64,000 bases of DNA from Saccharina japonica (taxonomy: Eukaryota > Sar > Phaeophyceae > Laminariales > Laminariaceae), in the NCBI GenBank assembly GCA_008828725.1, contig MEHQ01001731.1:181533-245532 (forward strand). The letters are read 5' to 3'. The notes beneath the pieces are model-generated. The model was not told the origin of the DNA, did not search any database, and was given only the letters and a program-made list of their open reading frames with translations. A program made the position numbers and the translations under genes. Each line of letters begins with the position of its first letter. Position 1 is the stretch's first letter. Shown here in pieces: positions 18,481 to 55,300 of this stretch.

Positions 18481-20340
18481 CTGTAGTATCTAGGAGTTAT
18501 GTGATTTTTGGGAAGGGGTGAGAAGGAGCGGGGTGGGTTTGAAGGGGGGGAAAGGGGGAAGGGTGAGAGGTTGGGGGCTGGGAAAAGCGTTTTTTTCAAA
18601 ATAAAATTCGTTAGGTAGGTAGGTTGGTAGGTAGGTTTTCTCGTTGGGCCATTGGGTAGAGGAGCGAGGGGTGTGATCATGCAGTACAGAAGAGATTTCG
18701 ACAAAAAAATGTGCATATATTTCTATTATTTTTGGTTTCTCTTGGTGTTGCTTTTCCTTCTTTCTGGGGATGTTTATGAGTTATCAACGTTGACGTTCAT
18801 TCATGCTACAACATCGTAGAATGGCAAAAAGAGCATAGCAGCGAGAACGGCTCCGTATGGGTATGTTCCATTATTTTATATATGTTTATTTGACCATCTA
18901 TAGTTTCAATATATGAGGAGGGGGGTGGGCCGCCTTCAATTAATAGGGCTAGGGGTGGATTAAAAGAGCTAACTCATGACTTGAGATGGTGTGGATTAGT
19001 TAACTTTGACAAAAGAGGAAAACGATACACTCTCTGATACATATTGTGTGGATGGGGGTGGATGGAATTAACTAATTAATTAACTACTTGAGCTACGTAG
19101 TGTTGATTAATCATTTTGCAAAAGGGGAAGAGCAATGTGTAAGCAGGCCAGAAATAATTAATTAGTTTAGCAAAAGGGGGAGAACATAATAGCAGGGAAG
19201 GGGTTTGCAGTTGTTCGATTGTCGATTACAGCCGTCAAATAACGAAATACGAAGAGTTGGAGAAGTAGCTTGTAGAGCCGCTAAATCGCCGGCACCCACG
19301 CCTCGGGTATGGCAAGGTAGGAGTTCAAGTTATTCGGTTTTCGATTGTACGGCACATACCAGTACGCAAACATAGGTAATGCCAAGAGTTGATAATAGCG
19401 TGGAGAGCACCTCGTATATTACACCAAACAAAAACGCACATACCATATAATACACACAACGATAATTTAATAAAACGAATACAGTTGAAATGGTTCACGT
19501 CTATATCGATATATGGTACCTGGTGTCGAACTCGATTATCGTTCTACATCCACCGTATGTATGCAGCTGGTCACTGTGTATGCGTACGGTCAGTTTGTAT
19601 ATACCCGGTAGCATAACTCCCTTGTGTACGTGACTACTTCAGGCTGAACCCTCTTGGAGCTTAGTAGGTGAAAAAACAAAATCTAAAATAGTTGACTACA
19701 GCAAGCAACGCCACTGATAGGATTATACAAGTCGGTGTCCGGGTTCCAGTGCGAGGGGTCGTGCGGCCCGGGCGCAACACGATCCCTCCCCTAGTGCTGG
19801 GCACCCACGCGGCTCGTAGACGGTTGATGGACACCAAGTCAATCTTTCTTTTGGTCGCTATCCCTTATAGGGTTACCAAGTATATCCCTTAAAAAGGGTC
19901 CCAACGGGGTTAATGTTGATCTGCTCCACTACTGTTATTCCCTTGCTCCACCCTTCCTTCTGTTCAGGACATGCTTGCTACCTTCTACTCATCATGTATC
20001 TTCTTCTGCTTCTTGACCCCATTTCTTATTATTATGTGCCTGGTATCTTCTTGCGTATCTTTATATTTACCTTCTTACTACTTATTTTTGTCCTTCGAAC
20101 CTGTCGGGGGGTTTTTTGCCGCCAAGCAGGGGCTACAAGGCGCGCTTCTGGGTTCCTCTGGACAGCCCTCCACCTGGCCGCGGCGCAAGGTCGAAGGGGT
20201 TTAACCGCCGGGTTACGACTCCTTTCTCCCTAGACCCCTTTCTCCTTCCGCCAACGCCGCAACATCGTATCACCAGCAGCAGTAGTGGCTATCCCCGCCG
20301 CTCCTGATACCCCAGTGAGAGGATAAGGGCGGCGGATCGG
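18481..20340. other. Stretch without recognised gene
   Basis: Contains G-rich DNA (18500-18580), a TAGGT tandem run near 18610-18640, and AT-rich DNA with TTAATTAA words around 19060-19200. The segment at 20100-20330 is GC-richer and has an open plus frame (GYKARFWVPLDSPPPGRGAR), but no splice partner or family could be assigned. Confidence 0.45.
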
Positions 20341-22660
20341 CATCCCCATCACGCTGCCGCACGCTACCTAGTAATACTAGGCGGTTAATTGGTCGGAGTT
20401 TTTTTTACTTCCGAAACGATGCCACCAGTCGAACAGCGGTGTAAACTGACTGTTGTTGTATCATAATCTGAAACGCAACCCATGCTGCCTGCCAGGGCGT
20501 TGCAGTGCCCGAAGGGTGGACAGACACCTGAAGACAGGCTTGGATTTACAGAGAGAGGCAGGATGAACGCATTACATATCATAGAAGCTGCCGAAACCCG
20601 CAACAAGCTGCATTCTCTCAAGCGAAAATATATATAATAATTCACAGAAAGGACAAGATTTTGTGCAGAGATATATTTTTGTTTTATGTGGTTTTTTTCT
20701 TTCGGGGTGCTTATGAGTTATCAATGTTGAAGCTCATTCATGCTACGTACACATTGTTAAGGATGGCAAGATAATAATAATATTAATAAAAATAATTCAG
20801 CGATCAGTTTGCTCACCATGAAAAACACTTACCCAGGTTTCTGCCCGCCCCCCGTACCAAGAAGGCTACCACATAATAATTGTTGCAGTCGGGCTGGTGC
20901 GACCTCAGGTTATTATGCAGGTACCCTCCTGGCGATCCAAATGACGATGATGCAAGCGACCCCATAAATTATGCACGTCCAGTCCTAAACAACGATGATG
21001 TACAGTCACGCAGGAAGCGATGACCCGGTGCAGTCCTACACGATAATGACGACGTTCCAATGACCCCAGAAGCGATGTACCGCCACAGCCAAAAAACGAC
21101 GATGATCTTCAGCGACCCCAGAAGCGATGCCCCGGCAACCCGAAGACGTGCACATGATTGACAACGATGTCCGGCGGCCTCAAAAGCGATGCCCTAGCAC
21201 AGCCAGCCCCAAACGATGATGATGATTATGATGTTCAGCGACCCCCAAAAAGTCGATGTTCGACGTAGAACTCTTGAAACGACTGATTGATGTGATACGG
21301 CGATTCCAGAATACGTTCTCCTCCGGTAGTCCCAAAAAAATAACTGCGACCCGACCCTGAACGATGCGTCGGCGACCCCGGAAGCCCCGGCAGCCCCATT
21401 AAACAGTGATATACATATGTATAGTGGCCCCGAAATAGTTCTTGCCGGCAATCTCAAACCGCCTACTCGTATGATGCAGCGATTCCGTGAAACGTCTTTC
21501 CGACGACCCCGCGTTGGGGCGACCCCTGGTCTTCATGATACCCTGGCGGTCCCGTGTAAACCTGATGACGCTCATTAATGCTGCGTGGTTTCATGAGCTA
21601 CGAAGCATTTTTTTCGGAGCCTCCGACCTGGGGATGGTGATGATCGGCCTGGCGAGGTTAACGTACTACTGCTACGTATACGTGCCAGGTTCGATGTACG
21701 AGCATTGTAGCCTGCCGCTGCTGCTGCTGTTGGTCAAAAGTCGCACGAGGTATCATACAGCATCAGCAAAGAAACAGGCGAAGCTTCTGCTCAACACCGA
21801 AGCGGAGCCGATGAAAACCGCCAGGGACCTTCACCGCTTGTCCTCTATGTCGGTATGCAATGTCTGCCGTGGGAGGCAAGTAGGGGTCCCGTCGGCAGTA
21901 GTGGATGATTTGAGGCGTTAAACGCCGCGTGAAGTGGAGCGACACAGACAGACAGGGCGATTGTTGGGTTTGTACCGTATGGCATAGAGTTTTTGTTGGG
22001 TAGGGGCTGGCTGGTGTGATGGGATCGTACCAGCCCCAGTATTTATAGATTATGTGGCATCCCGTGGTTGTACAACAATCGCCTTCGAGATTTCCGCCTC
22101 ATATTTCAGTGCCGACGGCAAACGTAATAGATCAAACTCTTAGGAAAAAGTAAAAAAAAACAATCGTCTTCAGGAATCGCGATACTCGGAGGCAAGAAGT
22201 GGAGTCAGAATCTCGATACAAAGCTTCTCACAGGGTACGTACAGTACGAGTACTATGCAATCGGAGTCAAGAATCGCGCTAATCAGAGTGAAGAATCGCA
22301 AAAGATTGGGGTCATCCAGTATCGGGGTCAAGAATGGGGCGTCAGACCACCAAGTGAAAGTGCGCTTCAGATGTCTTTTTTAGTGGTTTGAGGTTTAGTC
22401 CAGACGGAAAAGCTAAGAGCAAACTCTTAGGGATAGGAGTGCTTGGGCACCGTTCGAGAAAAAGGTCCGTGTAGCAGGCAGAACAAGGCTCGACGAGGGT
22501 GGCTGCTGCGTTTTTCTTGAGGCGCCAAGGTATACGCTTGGTCTATCCTCGTACGGGATAAATCGATGCGAGTTTTTGTTATGCTCACAGCACTTAACTA
22601 TTCCGTGCAAATCAATGCTAACGCGAGCGCTATGCCGCCATGCGATAGCTGTGCCACAGC
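20341..22660. other. Stretch with degenerate GATG-rich repeats
   Basis: From about 20960 to 21500 short words (ACGATGATG, CGACCCC, GAAGCGATG) recur irregularly as an old tandem array. The plus frame at 21487-21921 (144 codons) lacks any recognised domain. An element end with TTATGAGTTATCAATGTTGA at 20710, as at 62230, is also present. Confidence 0.4.
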
Positions 22661-22662
22661 AG

Positions 22663-22757
22663 CGTCGCTGGATGGTCAATGCAATCAGTGTGAGCGGTGG
22701 CCGCGGACCGGGACCGCCTCTCTTTGTGACCGTGAACCCCGAAAGACTCCCGATTAA
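22663..22757 (+). CDS. Possible exon of a FAD-dependent amine-oxidase-like protein
   Basis: Acceptor candidate CCACAGCAG before 22663 and donor GTACGT at 22758. The 31 codons read RRWMVNAISVSGGRGPGPP then LFVTVNPERLPI. PLFVTLNP after a W-x-N region is a hallmark of the FAD/NAD(P)-binding amine-oxidase family associated with cyclopropane-fatty-acid synthases. That is a match from memory over a short stretch, and no neighbouring exon of the family was seen, so this may be chance or a relic. Confidence 0.25.
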
Positions 22758-23149
22758 GTACGTAGTGTCCGATTAACAGTGCAATCGGCCGTGTTAATAT
22801 TACTTTGCTCTGGTATCAGGCATGAGCTCGTAGCTCCACAAATCTGCATAAACTATCCCCCTCTTCCGCCTCAGGGGCTGGGGAGGAAAGGAAGGAGGGA
22901 GAGGGACACACAAAAGAGCAGCCACAACGCACGGGGGGGGCTGTCTGTTTAACCTCACAGCAGTAGTAGTACTCGATGTAGGCTTACATTTTGTACGGAT
23001 CGCAACATACGCGCACAGAAAACACCCGTAAGCTTACAGTACATTGTTGCAACACACCACAACCAAGATGCACCACAAATAGGTAAGAGCAGTCAGCTCG
23101 CCTATATACGCACCACACCCCCAACACTAGTCGCACAATCTTCGCCCAC

Positions 23150-23530
23150 GGCAGACACGGCGCGAGATAAACCCAACCATCCGTCCTGTACTCAAACGCC
23201 TACAGTAATGTTGAAACCCACTCGTATTTTGCTATTTTTTTGCACCGGACACTGCACGAGATAAACCATAAACCTGGGCGATCCAACCTGCGATCACCCG
23301 CCTACAATAATGTTGAACTCCATTGAGGTTTTGCTATTTTCTGGCGCCGGACAAGGCGCGGCGCGCGGAAAGCAGGAACACTAACCCTATAATCAACCGC
23401 CTACAATATTGTTGAAACCCCTCGGATTGCTATTTGCTGACCACGGACACCGGGCACCGCGCGCGAGGGGAACGGAAGCACCCACCCTGTGTGATCAACC
23501 GCCTACAATGATGTTGAAACCCGTCGGATT
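23150..23530 (+). repeat. Tandem repeat of about 100 bp, four units
   Basis: Each unit has CAACCGCCTACAAT.. TGTTGAAACCC..CGGATTGCTATTT..CACCGGACAC, with divergence between units. Non-coding. Confidence 0.75.
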
Positions 23531-25430
23531 GCAACGCGCACAAAGGGTACACTCTTTGCCCCGTACGGAGACCCCTATATATCCCACGCGCGACGCTTTT
23601 CCCTCCCTTGGCCACCCGTGCTTATCCCGCTACGAAGTTAATAGAAGAAATTGCTACGTACCCCAAAATGCCCGCAAATTCAGAGGAGCCACCATCGGGG
23701 AGGATCATCACTCTCAAACGAGCTCGATGAAAAAAAAAAGGACACCCGGAACCCGTTGTCAACGATCGGGACCTCTCGCCCAAAAACATATCCCAAACTT
23801 GTTGGCAACGTTTCGGATAGGCTTTTCTTCGACCAAAACAAAACACCATCAATCCTTATACCTGAAAACAACGGAAAAAAAAAACAAACAAACAAACAAA
23901 CAAACAAGCCGTCATCCTTCAAGTGTGTGCGGCGCCGATAGAAGTACGGCAGCCTTTCAGAAACTATTGTGATGACAAGCCAAAAAAAAAGAAGACAAAA
24001 ACAAGAAAATAAACACAAAAAAAAGACAAAACGTGACAAAAAACGCTCTACATTTTTCTTTGTTTTCGAAAAACAAAAAGACACATTTTGCGGATATTAC
24101 CGCGGCTTCGCTACGAGTAAACGCACGTGGTATCCAACGTGCTCCTGCCAAAACTTCCGAACCAGCGAGCTACAACAGTACGGGGGGTGTGTGGGGGTGT
24201 ACTCATAAGCCACATGTCATGGATGGCTGTAATCGTATGACCATAGACCCTGGCATCCCTACAATGCCGGGACGGAGGTATCCTCTCGATAATCGCGCAC
24301 TTTTGTTTGTGTGCTGTTGTCCTTCGGCGGATAAAAAAACCCGCCGCGCTTTGACAGCCAGCTGGGGCGTGTGCCGACTCGATTTAATTCGGTGGTTGTG
24401 GAACACAACGATCGGTACAGCTCGTAGCACACGACAACGTGGGTACGTCGTCTTGTGTCACTGCTTCTGCCGCACGCATGCAAACTCCGCCCCGCCCGCC
24501 CCCCCCCCGTCCGGTCAATTTGCCAAAAGCAACAAAAACAAAAATGCTAAAAAAAAAAATGTGCCGAAATACACACGGGCTAAAAACGCATCACACATAT
24601 AGCCCGTTTAGTAACACTCTAGCCTACACCCTCAGCATCACCCCGTCTCTGCACCAAACAACCCCCCCCCTCTCGCTTCTGCTCGGAGTCAAAAGGAGGG
24701 GATGTTCAACCTCGACCCCTCCCCCCCTCCCCCCTCTCTGTTCCCGTGCCTACATTTCTTAACCATTTCACAGCTTGCAAAACGTTTCCCTCACTACGTT
24801 CAAGTAGTTTTGTCCTCAAAAACGAGGGTGGAATTCTTAAGCCTGTATACAGAGCTGCAAAAAACTCGCCCCAAAACAAATTCCAAGCAGGGCACGCGCC
24901 GACAACGCGGGGTGCGGTTCATAAGCCCCACGAACGCTGGCTGCATGGCGGGCCGCTGCAAGGCTTCAACCAGAGGCCATCGTCGCATGCATATCAGAAG
25001 ATGAGGGGGGTAGTCCTCCCTCCGCCCCGAGCCCGCAACAGCCACACAACGACCCACAACAGAAGTCACACCAATCACAAATAACGCCAACAACAGCAAC
25101 AACAACCACCACAACAACAGCAACAGTCACAACAATGAAAAGCAGCAACAGCAGCGATCAACACTGTAGGCACGCAGCACTACGAAGTGCTGCTCCCCGC
25201 TGCCATCCCCCGTCATCCGAGTTCAGAGACACGGGGGTCATTTTTTTCTTCCCCGTAGCGGAGGTACGAAACGAAACAGCAGAAAAAAAAGGCGGACGGT
25301 GTGGTCGCGCAAGCGGTGCGGCGAGCACATACGAGGTGCGGTCAACACTCAAGAGGTTGTGAGCACTCAAATCAATCAAGACCCAAGAAGAGCGGTGATG
25401 AGCACTATTCTCCCTTCCCTACCCCGGTTC
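23531..25430. other. Stretch without recognised gene
   Basis: Holds an AAAC run (23880-23905), A-rich tracts (23970-24080), an RA-like fragment at 24190-24285 (TACTCAT..GACCATAGACCCTGGCATCC..GGGACGG), CAA-type repeats (25080-25145), and a GC-richer patch at 24880-25010 whose open frames carry no known motif. Confidence 0.45.
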
Positions 25431-26088
25431 CATGCACATGAATCCAAACGCCTTCACCGAATGCAACGCCCTGCGCCGAATAAAACGACTTCGCCGAATG
25501 TGACGCCTTAACCGAATGCAATGCCTTCACCGAATGAAAACGCTATTTTTCGCCGGAATGAAATGCCTTCCGTAGCAGGAGGGCTACGCTTGCCTTCGGC
25601 GAATGAAACTCCTGCTTATGAAGGACAGCGTAGTTGTCGAACGCAACGCCTTCAACGAATGCAACGCCTGCCTCCTACCAAATGCAATGCCTGCCTTTAT
25701 CTAATGCAACAACTTCACTGAAACACAACGCTCCCACCGAGTGAAACACCTTCACGTGGGTGCAACGTCGTCTTCCTTCACCAAATGTAAACACCCTCAC
25801 CAAAATGCAACGCCTGTCTTCACATGAACGCAAAGCCGCCGGCGTTCTCACGGAAAAAACGCCTGTCTTCACACAATGAAAACGCCTTCACCGATGCAAC
25901 GCCTTCACCGATGCAACGCCTTCCCCGATGTAACGCCTTCACACATGTAACGCCTTCACACATGTAACGCCTTCGCCGAATGTAACGCCTTCGCCGCATG
26001 TAACACCTCCACCGAATGCAAACACCTACACCGAATGCAAACACCTCCACCGAATGCAACGCTTTCACCGAATGCAACAACGCCCGGC
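25430..26088. repeat. 18-bp minisatellite next to the GalE stop codon
   Basis: Dozens of degenerate copies of AATGCAACGCCTTCACCG, with unit variants of 17-19 bases and a few longer spacers. It begins within a few bases of the GalE stop codon and would be transcribed as its 3' untranslated region. Read with GalE the unit is CGGTGAAGGCGTTGCATT. A unit length divisible by three explains the short open frames here, which are not genes. Confidence 0.9.
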
Positions 26089-26090
26089 TT

Positions 26091-50917
<24,827 letters not shown>

Positions 50918-52134
50918 TGCTGCTGCTGCTCTGCTTGCTGCTGCTTGCTGCTGTTGCTGCTTTGCTGTTTCTGCTTGATTTGTTGAGATTATCCAGCCGA
51001 AGGGTTGATCGATCTCGATGGAGATTCTTGACGGTATACGTAGGCTTGGCGGGAGAGAGAAGGAAGACGACGCACGGAGAGCAGGAGGAGGAAGACGGCG
51101 CGCGGCGCTATCGAAGATGCACTCAAAAGCTGTGTAGAGGCGAAAAAAAACTTGGTATGTACGAGCGAGAGGGCACAAAAGTTGTTGTGTAGAGTGCGGA
51201 GGATGGAGGAAGATGTAGCAGGTGGTGACAGAGAGAGCTTCGTAGAGAGAGAGCGCGCGCTGTCGCCAGTCGCAAAAAAGGACAACAAAAGTCAGTGCAG
51301 AGAAAAACACGGAGAAAGAAAAAAACACCAAGAAACGGAACGGCGGCGGTGAGTTGCAGCGAAGAAGCGTGATCCAGAACATTTTTTTCTCGAAAAAATC
51401 TAAAAAATCTAAAAAATCTAATACGAAAAAGGTTGTGGATGAAGACCACGAACTATCCGAGAATTCCGAACACATTTTGTATCAGCTATCTATGCAGCCA
51501 GGCATGCCGCAGGCTCTATGTATGACTCGTATCATAGCTGTTTTTGCGGTGCCCGCGTGCACACAGCTTTCCAGATAGTATTCCGACAACAGCGCAGCGC
51601 ACAGCGATACTTGTGCGCATTACTCGAGCCTCGCGTGCTTTGCTCCGATGACCTCACACCTTCAAGGAAGATGCACGCTTTCGTATCACTGCCGTATCAT
51701 TTGTGTGTGTTTGTGTGCTTTTTCTTCATCGAAATTTAGAATATTCTGAGAGAGAGAAATTTGTTTTCACATTGCTTCGAAGGCGTGTTTTTGTTTTGAG
51801 AGTTCGGCCGCGTTTTGGTTGCTCTTCCGCAGCAAGCAGCCGGAATCAGCTCGTACATACGCAGCAAGCAGAGCACGAGTCTCACGCCGGCGGCCCCTCC
51901 ACTTCACCCACCACTCTCTCACGACCCTCTACTACAAAGCAGTCCCACCGTGATAGGCCCCGCAGTTGCTGCCCAGAGGAAGAACCTCCTCAATCAGAAG
52001 GACTAAAAACTGGCCGAGAACAATTTTGAGAGAACATTTCAGCGAGCTTCTTGTTCTTCTTCTGTTATCATATACCACCGCATCGCCCGCATCGCGTTGG
52101 ACAGCAGCAGAGACAGACAACAACAGCAGCAACC
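50918..52134. promoter_or_regulatory. Shared divergent promoter region of GalE and UAP
   Basis: 1217 bases between the two start codons, holding both 5' untranslated regions. Purine-rich and pyrimidine-rich leaders (GAGAGAGAGCGCGCGC at about 51239-51254) flank an AT-richer centre with a TCTAAAAAA run at 51395-51420. No copy of the M1-M6, RA, RB or SINE families is present, unlike every neighbouring kilobase. A bidirectional promoter is inferred from layout, not shown. Confidence 0.55.
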
Positions 52135-53673
52135 ATGGGCGACCTCTCCACCACGAACGGCCAGGTACCCGAGGACCTGCGCGCGGCTTACGCCGTGCAC
52201 GGCCAGGAGCAAGTTTTCGAGTACGTCGACAGCGGGGTGGTCAAGGCGCCCGAGGAGATCGACGCCCTCGTTGCCCAGCTCCGCTCGATCGACCTCCCTC
52301 GCCTGCATGATCTCCACAAGTCCACTGACTCTCCTACTGCACCCGATGCTGCCTCCTCCTCTTCTCCCGAGGAGGCCCCCATTGAGGAGATGAAGCCCAT
52401 CGAGTCCTTCGGGAGCCTGGACTCCGCCCCGGCCGAGGACAAGGACCGTTGGTACAAGACGGGGCTCCAAGCGGTGGCGGAGGGGAAGGTGGCGGTGGTG
52501 GTGCTGAGCGGCGGACAGGGCACCCGCCTCGGCTTCTCCGGGCCTAAGGGAATGTACGACATTGGGCTGCCATCTGGCAAGACCCTCTTCCAGCTGCAGG
52601 CCGAGAGGTTGCTCCGCGTTTGTGCGCTAGCCCGGGGCAGCGACAGTGTCGCCTCCAGCAGCGCACGTATCCCGTGGTACATCATGACGAGCCCCCTCAA
52701 CGACGCGGCCACCCGAGAGTTCTTCGCCTCCCACAAGTTCTTCGGCGTCCCGGAGGCGGACGTGTTCTTCTTCTCGCAGGGCACGCTCCCCTGCATGACG
52801 AGGGAGGGCAAGATCATCCTCGAGAGCGCGGGCCGCGTGGCGATGGCCCCCGACGGCAACGGGGGCATCTACCCGGCCCTGCAGCAGAAGGGCGCCCTGG
52901 AAGACATGCGCCTCCGCGGAGTGGAACACCTTCACGTGTTTTCCATCGATAACGCCCTCGTGCGCGTCGCCGATCCCCACTTCTTGGGCTACTGCGTCGA
53001 GAACGGGGCCGACTGCGGGAACAAGTCGGTGTGGAAGTCGGAACCCGAAGAAAAAGTTGGCGTCGTTGTGTCCCGGGGCGGCAAGCCTTGCGTGGTCGAG
53101 TACTCAGAGATGAGCCAGGAGACCTGCGAAAGGAGGGATGCCGCGAGCGGTAGGCTTGTGTTCGGAGCCGGGAACATCTGCAACCACTACTTCTCCCGGG
53201 GTTTCCTGGAGGACACGGTGCTCCCGGGGATGGGGGACATGTACCACGTCGCGCACAAGAAGATACCCGCGGCCGACGGCCCCTCCGGGGAGACCCGCAA
53301 GCCTTCCGAGAACAACGGGATCAAGCTCGAGTCCTTCATCTTCGACGTCTTCCCGCTCTCCAAGAAGATGGTCCTCTTTGAGGCCTCCCGCGCCGACGAG
53401 TTCGCCCCCGTAAAGAACGCTCCGGGGACGGCGACGGACTCGCCTGACACCGCGCGCGAGATGATCTCTGAGCAGGCGAAGCGCTGGGCGCTGGCGGCGG
53501 GTGCCAGCCGCCCCGGGGGGGAGGAGGGGGGCGAAGGAGGCGGTGGAGAGGGGGGGGGCTGTGCGAGGTTTCTCCCCTGGTTTCCTACGGCGGGGAGGGC
53601 TTGCAGGACCGGGTTGGTGAGATGGAGAAGGCGGTTTTCCGACTTGAGTGATGGATTGGCTCTTCATGATTGA
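52135..53673 (+). CDS. UAP1: UDP-N-acetylglucosamine pyrophosphorylase
   Basis: Makes UDP-GlcNAc from UTP and GlcNAc-1-phosphate in the cytosol, feeding N-glycans, GPI anchors and chitin-type polymers. ATG at 52135 has a good context (CAACCATGG); the frame is open upstream but is leader. Visible along the 512 residues: the nucleotide loop LSGGQGTRLG (124-133), GPKGMYDIGLPSGKTLFQLQ (136-155), WYIMTSP (181), FFFSQGTLPC (211), MAPDGNGGIY (237-246), HVFSIDNALVRVADP (267-281), VVEYSEMS (320), FGAGNICNHYF (343-353), KLESFIFDVFP (397-407), DEFAPVKNA (421-429). After residue 474 the annotated frame is Gly/Arg-rich and unlike the family. The conserved tail CEVSPLVSYGGEGL lies in another frame, ending at TGA 53649-53651. 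The gene has no introns, in contrast to GalE. Confidence 0.93.
   Translation: MGDLSTTNGQVPEDLRAAYAVHGQEQVFEYVDSGVVKAPEEIDALVAQLRSIDLPRLHDLHKSTDSPTAPDAASSSSPEEAPIEEMKPIESFGSLDSAPAEDKDRWYKTGLQAVAEGKVAVVVLSGGQGTRLGFSGPKGMYDIGLPSGKTLFQLQAERLLRVCALARGSDSVASSSARIPWYIMTSPLNDAATREFFASHKFFGVPEADVFFFSQGTLPCMTREGKIILESAGRVAMAPDGNGGIYPALQQKGALEDMRLRGVEHLHVFSIDNALVRVADPHFLGYCVENGADCGNKSVWKSEPEEKVGVVVSRGGKPCVVEYSEMSQETCERRDAASGRLVFGAGNICNHYFSRGFLEDTVLPGMGDMYHVAHKKIPAADGPSGETRKPSENNGIKLESFIFDVFPLSKKMVLFEASRADEFAPVKNAPGTATDSPDTAREMISEQAKRWALAAGASRPGGEEGGEGGGGEGGGCARFLPWFPTAGRACRTGLVRWRRRFSDLSDGLALHD
53550..53673 (+). other. Frame break at a G9 run in the UAP gene
   Basis: From 53559 the frame one base over reads LCEVSPLVSYGGEGLQDRVG and a few more residues to TGA 53649-53651, the expected C-terminus. 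One extra G in the run at 53550-53558 would join it to the main frame, giving about 505 residues. Either the run was miscounted in sequencing or this allele is frameshifted. Confidence 0.8.
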
Positions 53674-55050
53674 TTGTGTCCTTCGTTTCGTGTTGATTCC
53701 TGGTGATTGGAAGGTGTTTTTTGTGACCTGGCTGTTCGGCAGTATAACAATATAGCATGGTGGTGGTGTTTTGATTGCGGTCGACGATCAATGCTGAAAA
53801 GCCCCTCAAGTTAGTTGACCTTGTTCTTTTACGTTGGCGGTTGATGTTGAGTTTTTTTTTGGAATGCGCGTGGCGATCTTAACGGTTTTCTTACAGCAAT
53901 CAAGATCCCCTTTCGTCCGCCACCCTGCCGTAAGCGCAGCAGTAGGTACAGTACCGGGGGCGTTTTTTTTTTTGCGTCCCCTGATGTCCCGCTACACTAC
54001 GAAGCGGGGGGCGCGGGGGGGGGGGAGAGGCTGCGTTGATTTCCCTCGAAAATGTTCGCAGGATACGTTCTCGCATATAGCAGGGCTGGTTCGAAGCGAA
54101 ACCTCCGAAACCTTGAAACCTTATTGCGTACGGTATGCTGTGAGTATGAGTATGACTTGAGCACGACCCGTTCCGTACCCGTTTCCCTTTATTAATAGTT
54201 GCCGCCTACTGGTAGTATGATTGCGTGTGTGGTCGTATCCCTTCCTCTTTTTTTGTTATTCCTATAGTATATAAAGACTTGCTGTGTACCTGGTATCATA
54301 CGTTGACGTTTATTTGCAACCTTCTCGTGCGAATGAATGGCCTACTTGTATATACCCACAGCTTCTTGTGCTGACGTTTTGTGTGCCAACTGCTTCCTGT
54401 AATCATGGTTGACAATGAATCGTGGTCGGCGGCGTAATTACCATGGTTGGCAGGCGTTCCGTTCCGTAACGGTATTTCCGACGAACTTTAGTGCGAGCGA
54501 TTCTGAGAGCAAGCATTTCGGTGGGTGCATGATACTGGTATATGGGTGTACGTAGCGCAGTAGTAGCACGGTGCTGAAGAGACGCCGTTTAAGTCGAAAG
54601 TGTTGAGTTTCGATCGAGTCCGGAGTTAGGGCAAACATTTTGGTGTCGTATTTTTGGTTGTATTAATAATTGTGCTACCTGGTGTGTGTTACTGTAAAGT
54701 GAGAGAGAAAGAGACATGTTTCGTGCCCGCAGTTTTCTGCATGCCGCCCGCATGCTGCTGCTGCTGTTATCGTTGTGTCCCATGTTTTTTTTTTTTGTTC
54801 GTGCTGCCTGCTGGTTTAGTTTCTTGTGATCATGGTGATGGTGGTGATAGCGGTGTTCAATGATGATAAAATGATGATGTTGATGATGGTGAGGACGGTG
54901 CTGTTGATGATCATGGTGGGGAGTAGGATGACGGTGTTGGTGTCAATGCTGCTGATGCTGACGATGATGATGGTGGCGTGGGGTTTTGTTGTGTAGTTTG
55001 CGTCACCGTGTATCGTTGAAGGATTAACACCTACCTCGGACCGATCTTCG
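53674..55050. other. Region downstream of UAP, no gene recognised
   Basis: Includes the UAP 3' untranslated region. From 54830 to 54975 there is a GATG/GGTGAT-type trinucleotide-rich stretch. Confidence 0.5.
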
Positions 55051-55300
55051 ATTCCCACTACATGGTCTATAAGCAGTAGACCTTTCGAGGCAGATCTATT
55101 CCCGATCTTGTATGATCTAGCTCATGTTGACGGGTGGAACCCGTGTAGTCTGCATGATCTAGCACATGTTTCCTGGGTTGGATCTGTTATTATACATATC
55201 CTGCACAACCTATCACAGCGGCAGGTGGGGAACAAGGTGATCTATCTGTAGATAGCTAGATCCTGATCTATCTGTGCAAGGTGTGGAAGGCTTAGAGCTA
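55050..55300 (+). repeat. GATC-type dispersed repeat, longest copy
   Basis: GGCAGATCTATTCCCGATCT, CATGTTGACGGGTGGAAC, CATATCCTGCACAACCTATC, ACAGCGGCAGGTGGGGAAC, CTATCTGTAGATAGCTAGAT. Unbroken here, split at 48585-49215. Confidence 0.75.

Noticed and set aside
21487..21921. 144-codon plus-strand frame
   Set aside because: Lies at the end of a degenerate GATG repeat array; no domain and no splice evidence. Left as unknown.
23409..23972. 187-codon plus-strand frame
   Set aside because: Begins inside the 100-bp tandem repeats and ends in the AAAC run; composition is repeat-like.
24033..24602. 189-codon plus-strand frame
   Set aside because: Crosses A-rich DNA and an RA-like repeat fragment; no conserved motif.
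24800..25148. Membrane-protein-like Leu/Val frame on the minus strand
   Set aside because: Arises from CAA/CAACAACC repeats at 25080-25145.
50918..51475. N-terminal extension of GalE to 209 codons
   Set aside because: The extension is repeat-like leader sequence. GalE starts right before the NAD-binding strand and the frame ends at the donor.
52188..53667. Long minus-strand frames opposite UAP
   Set aside because: Shadows of a GC-rich coding exon; no family features.
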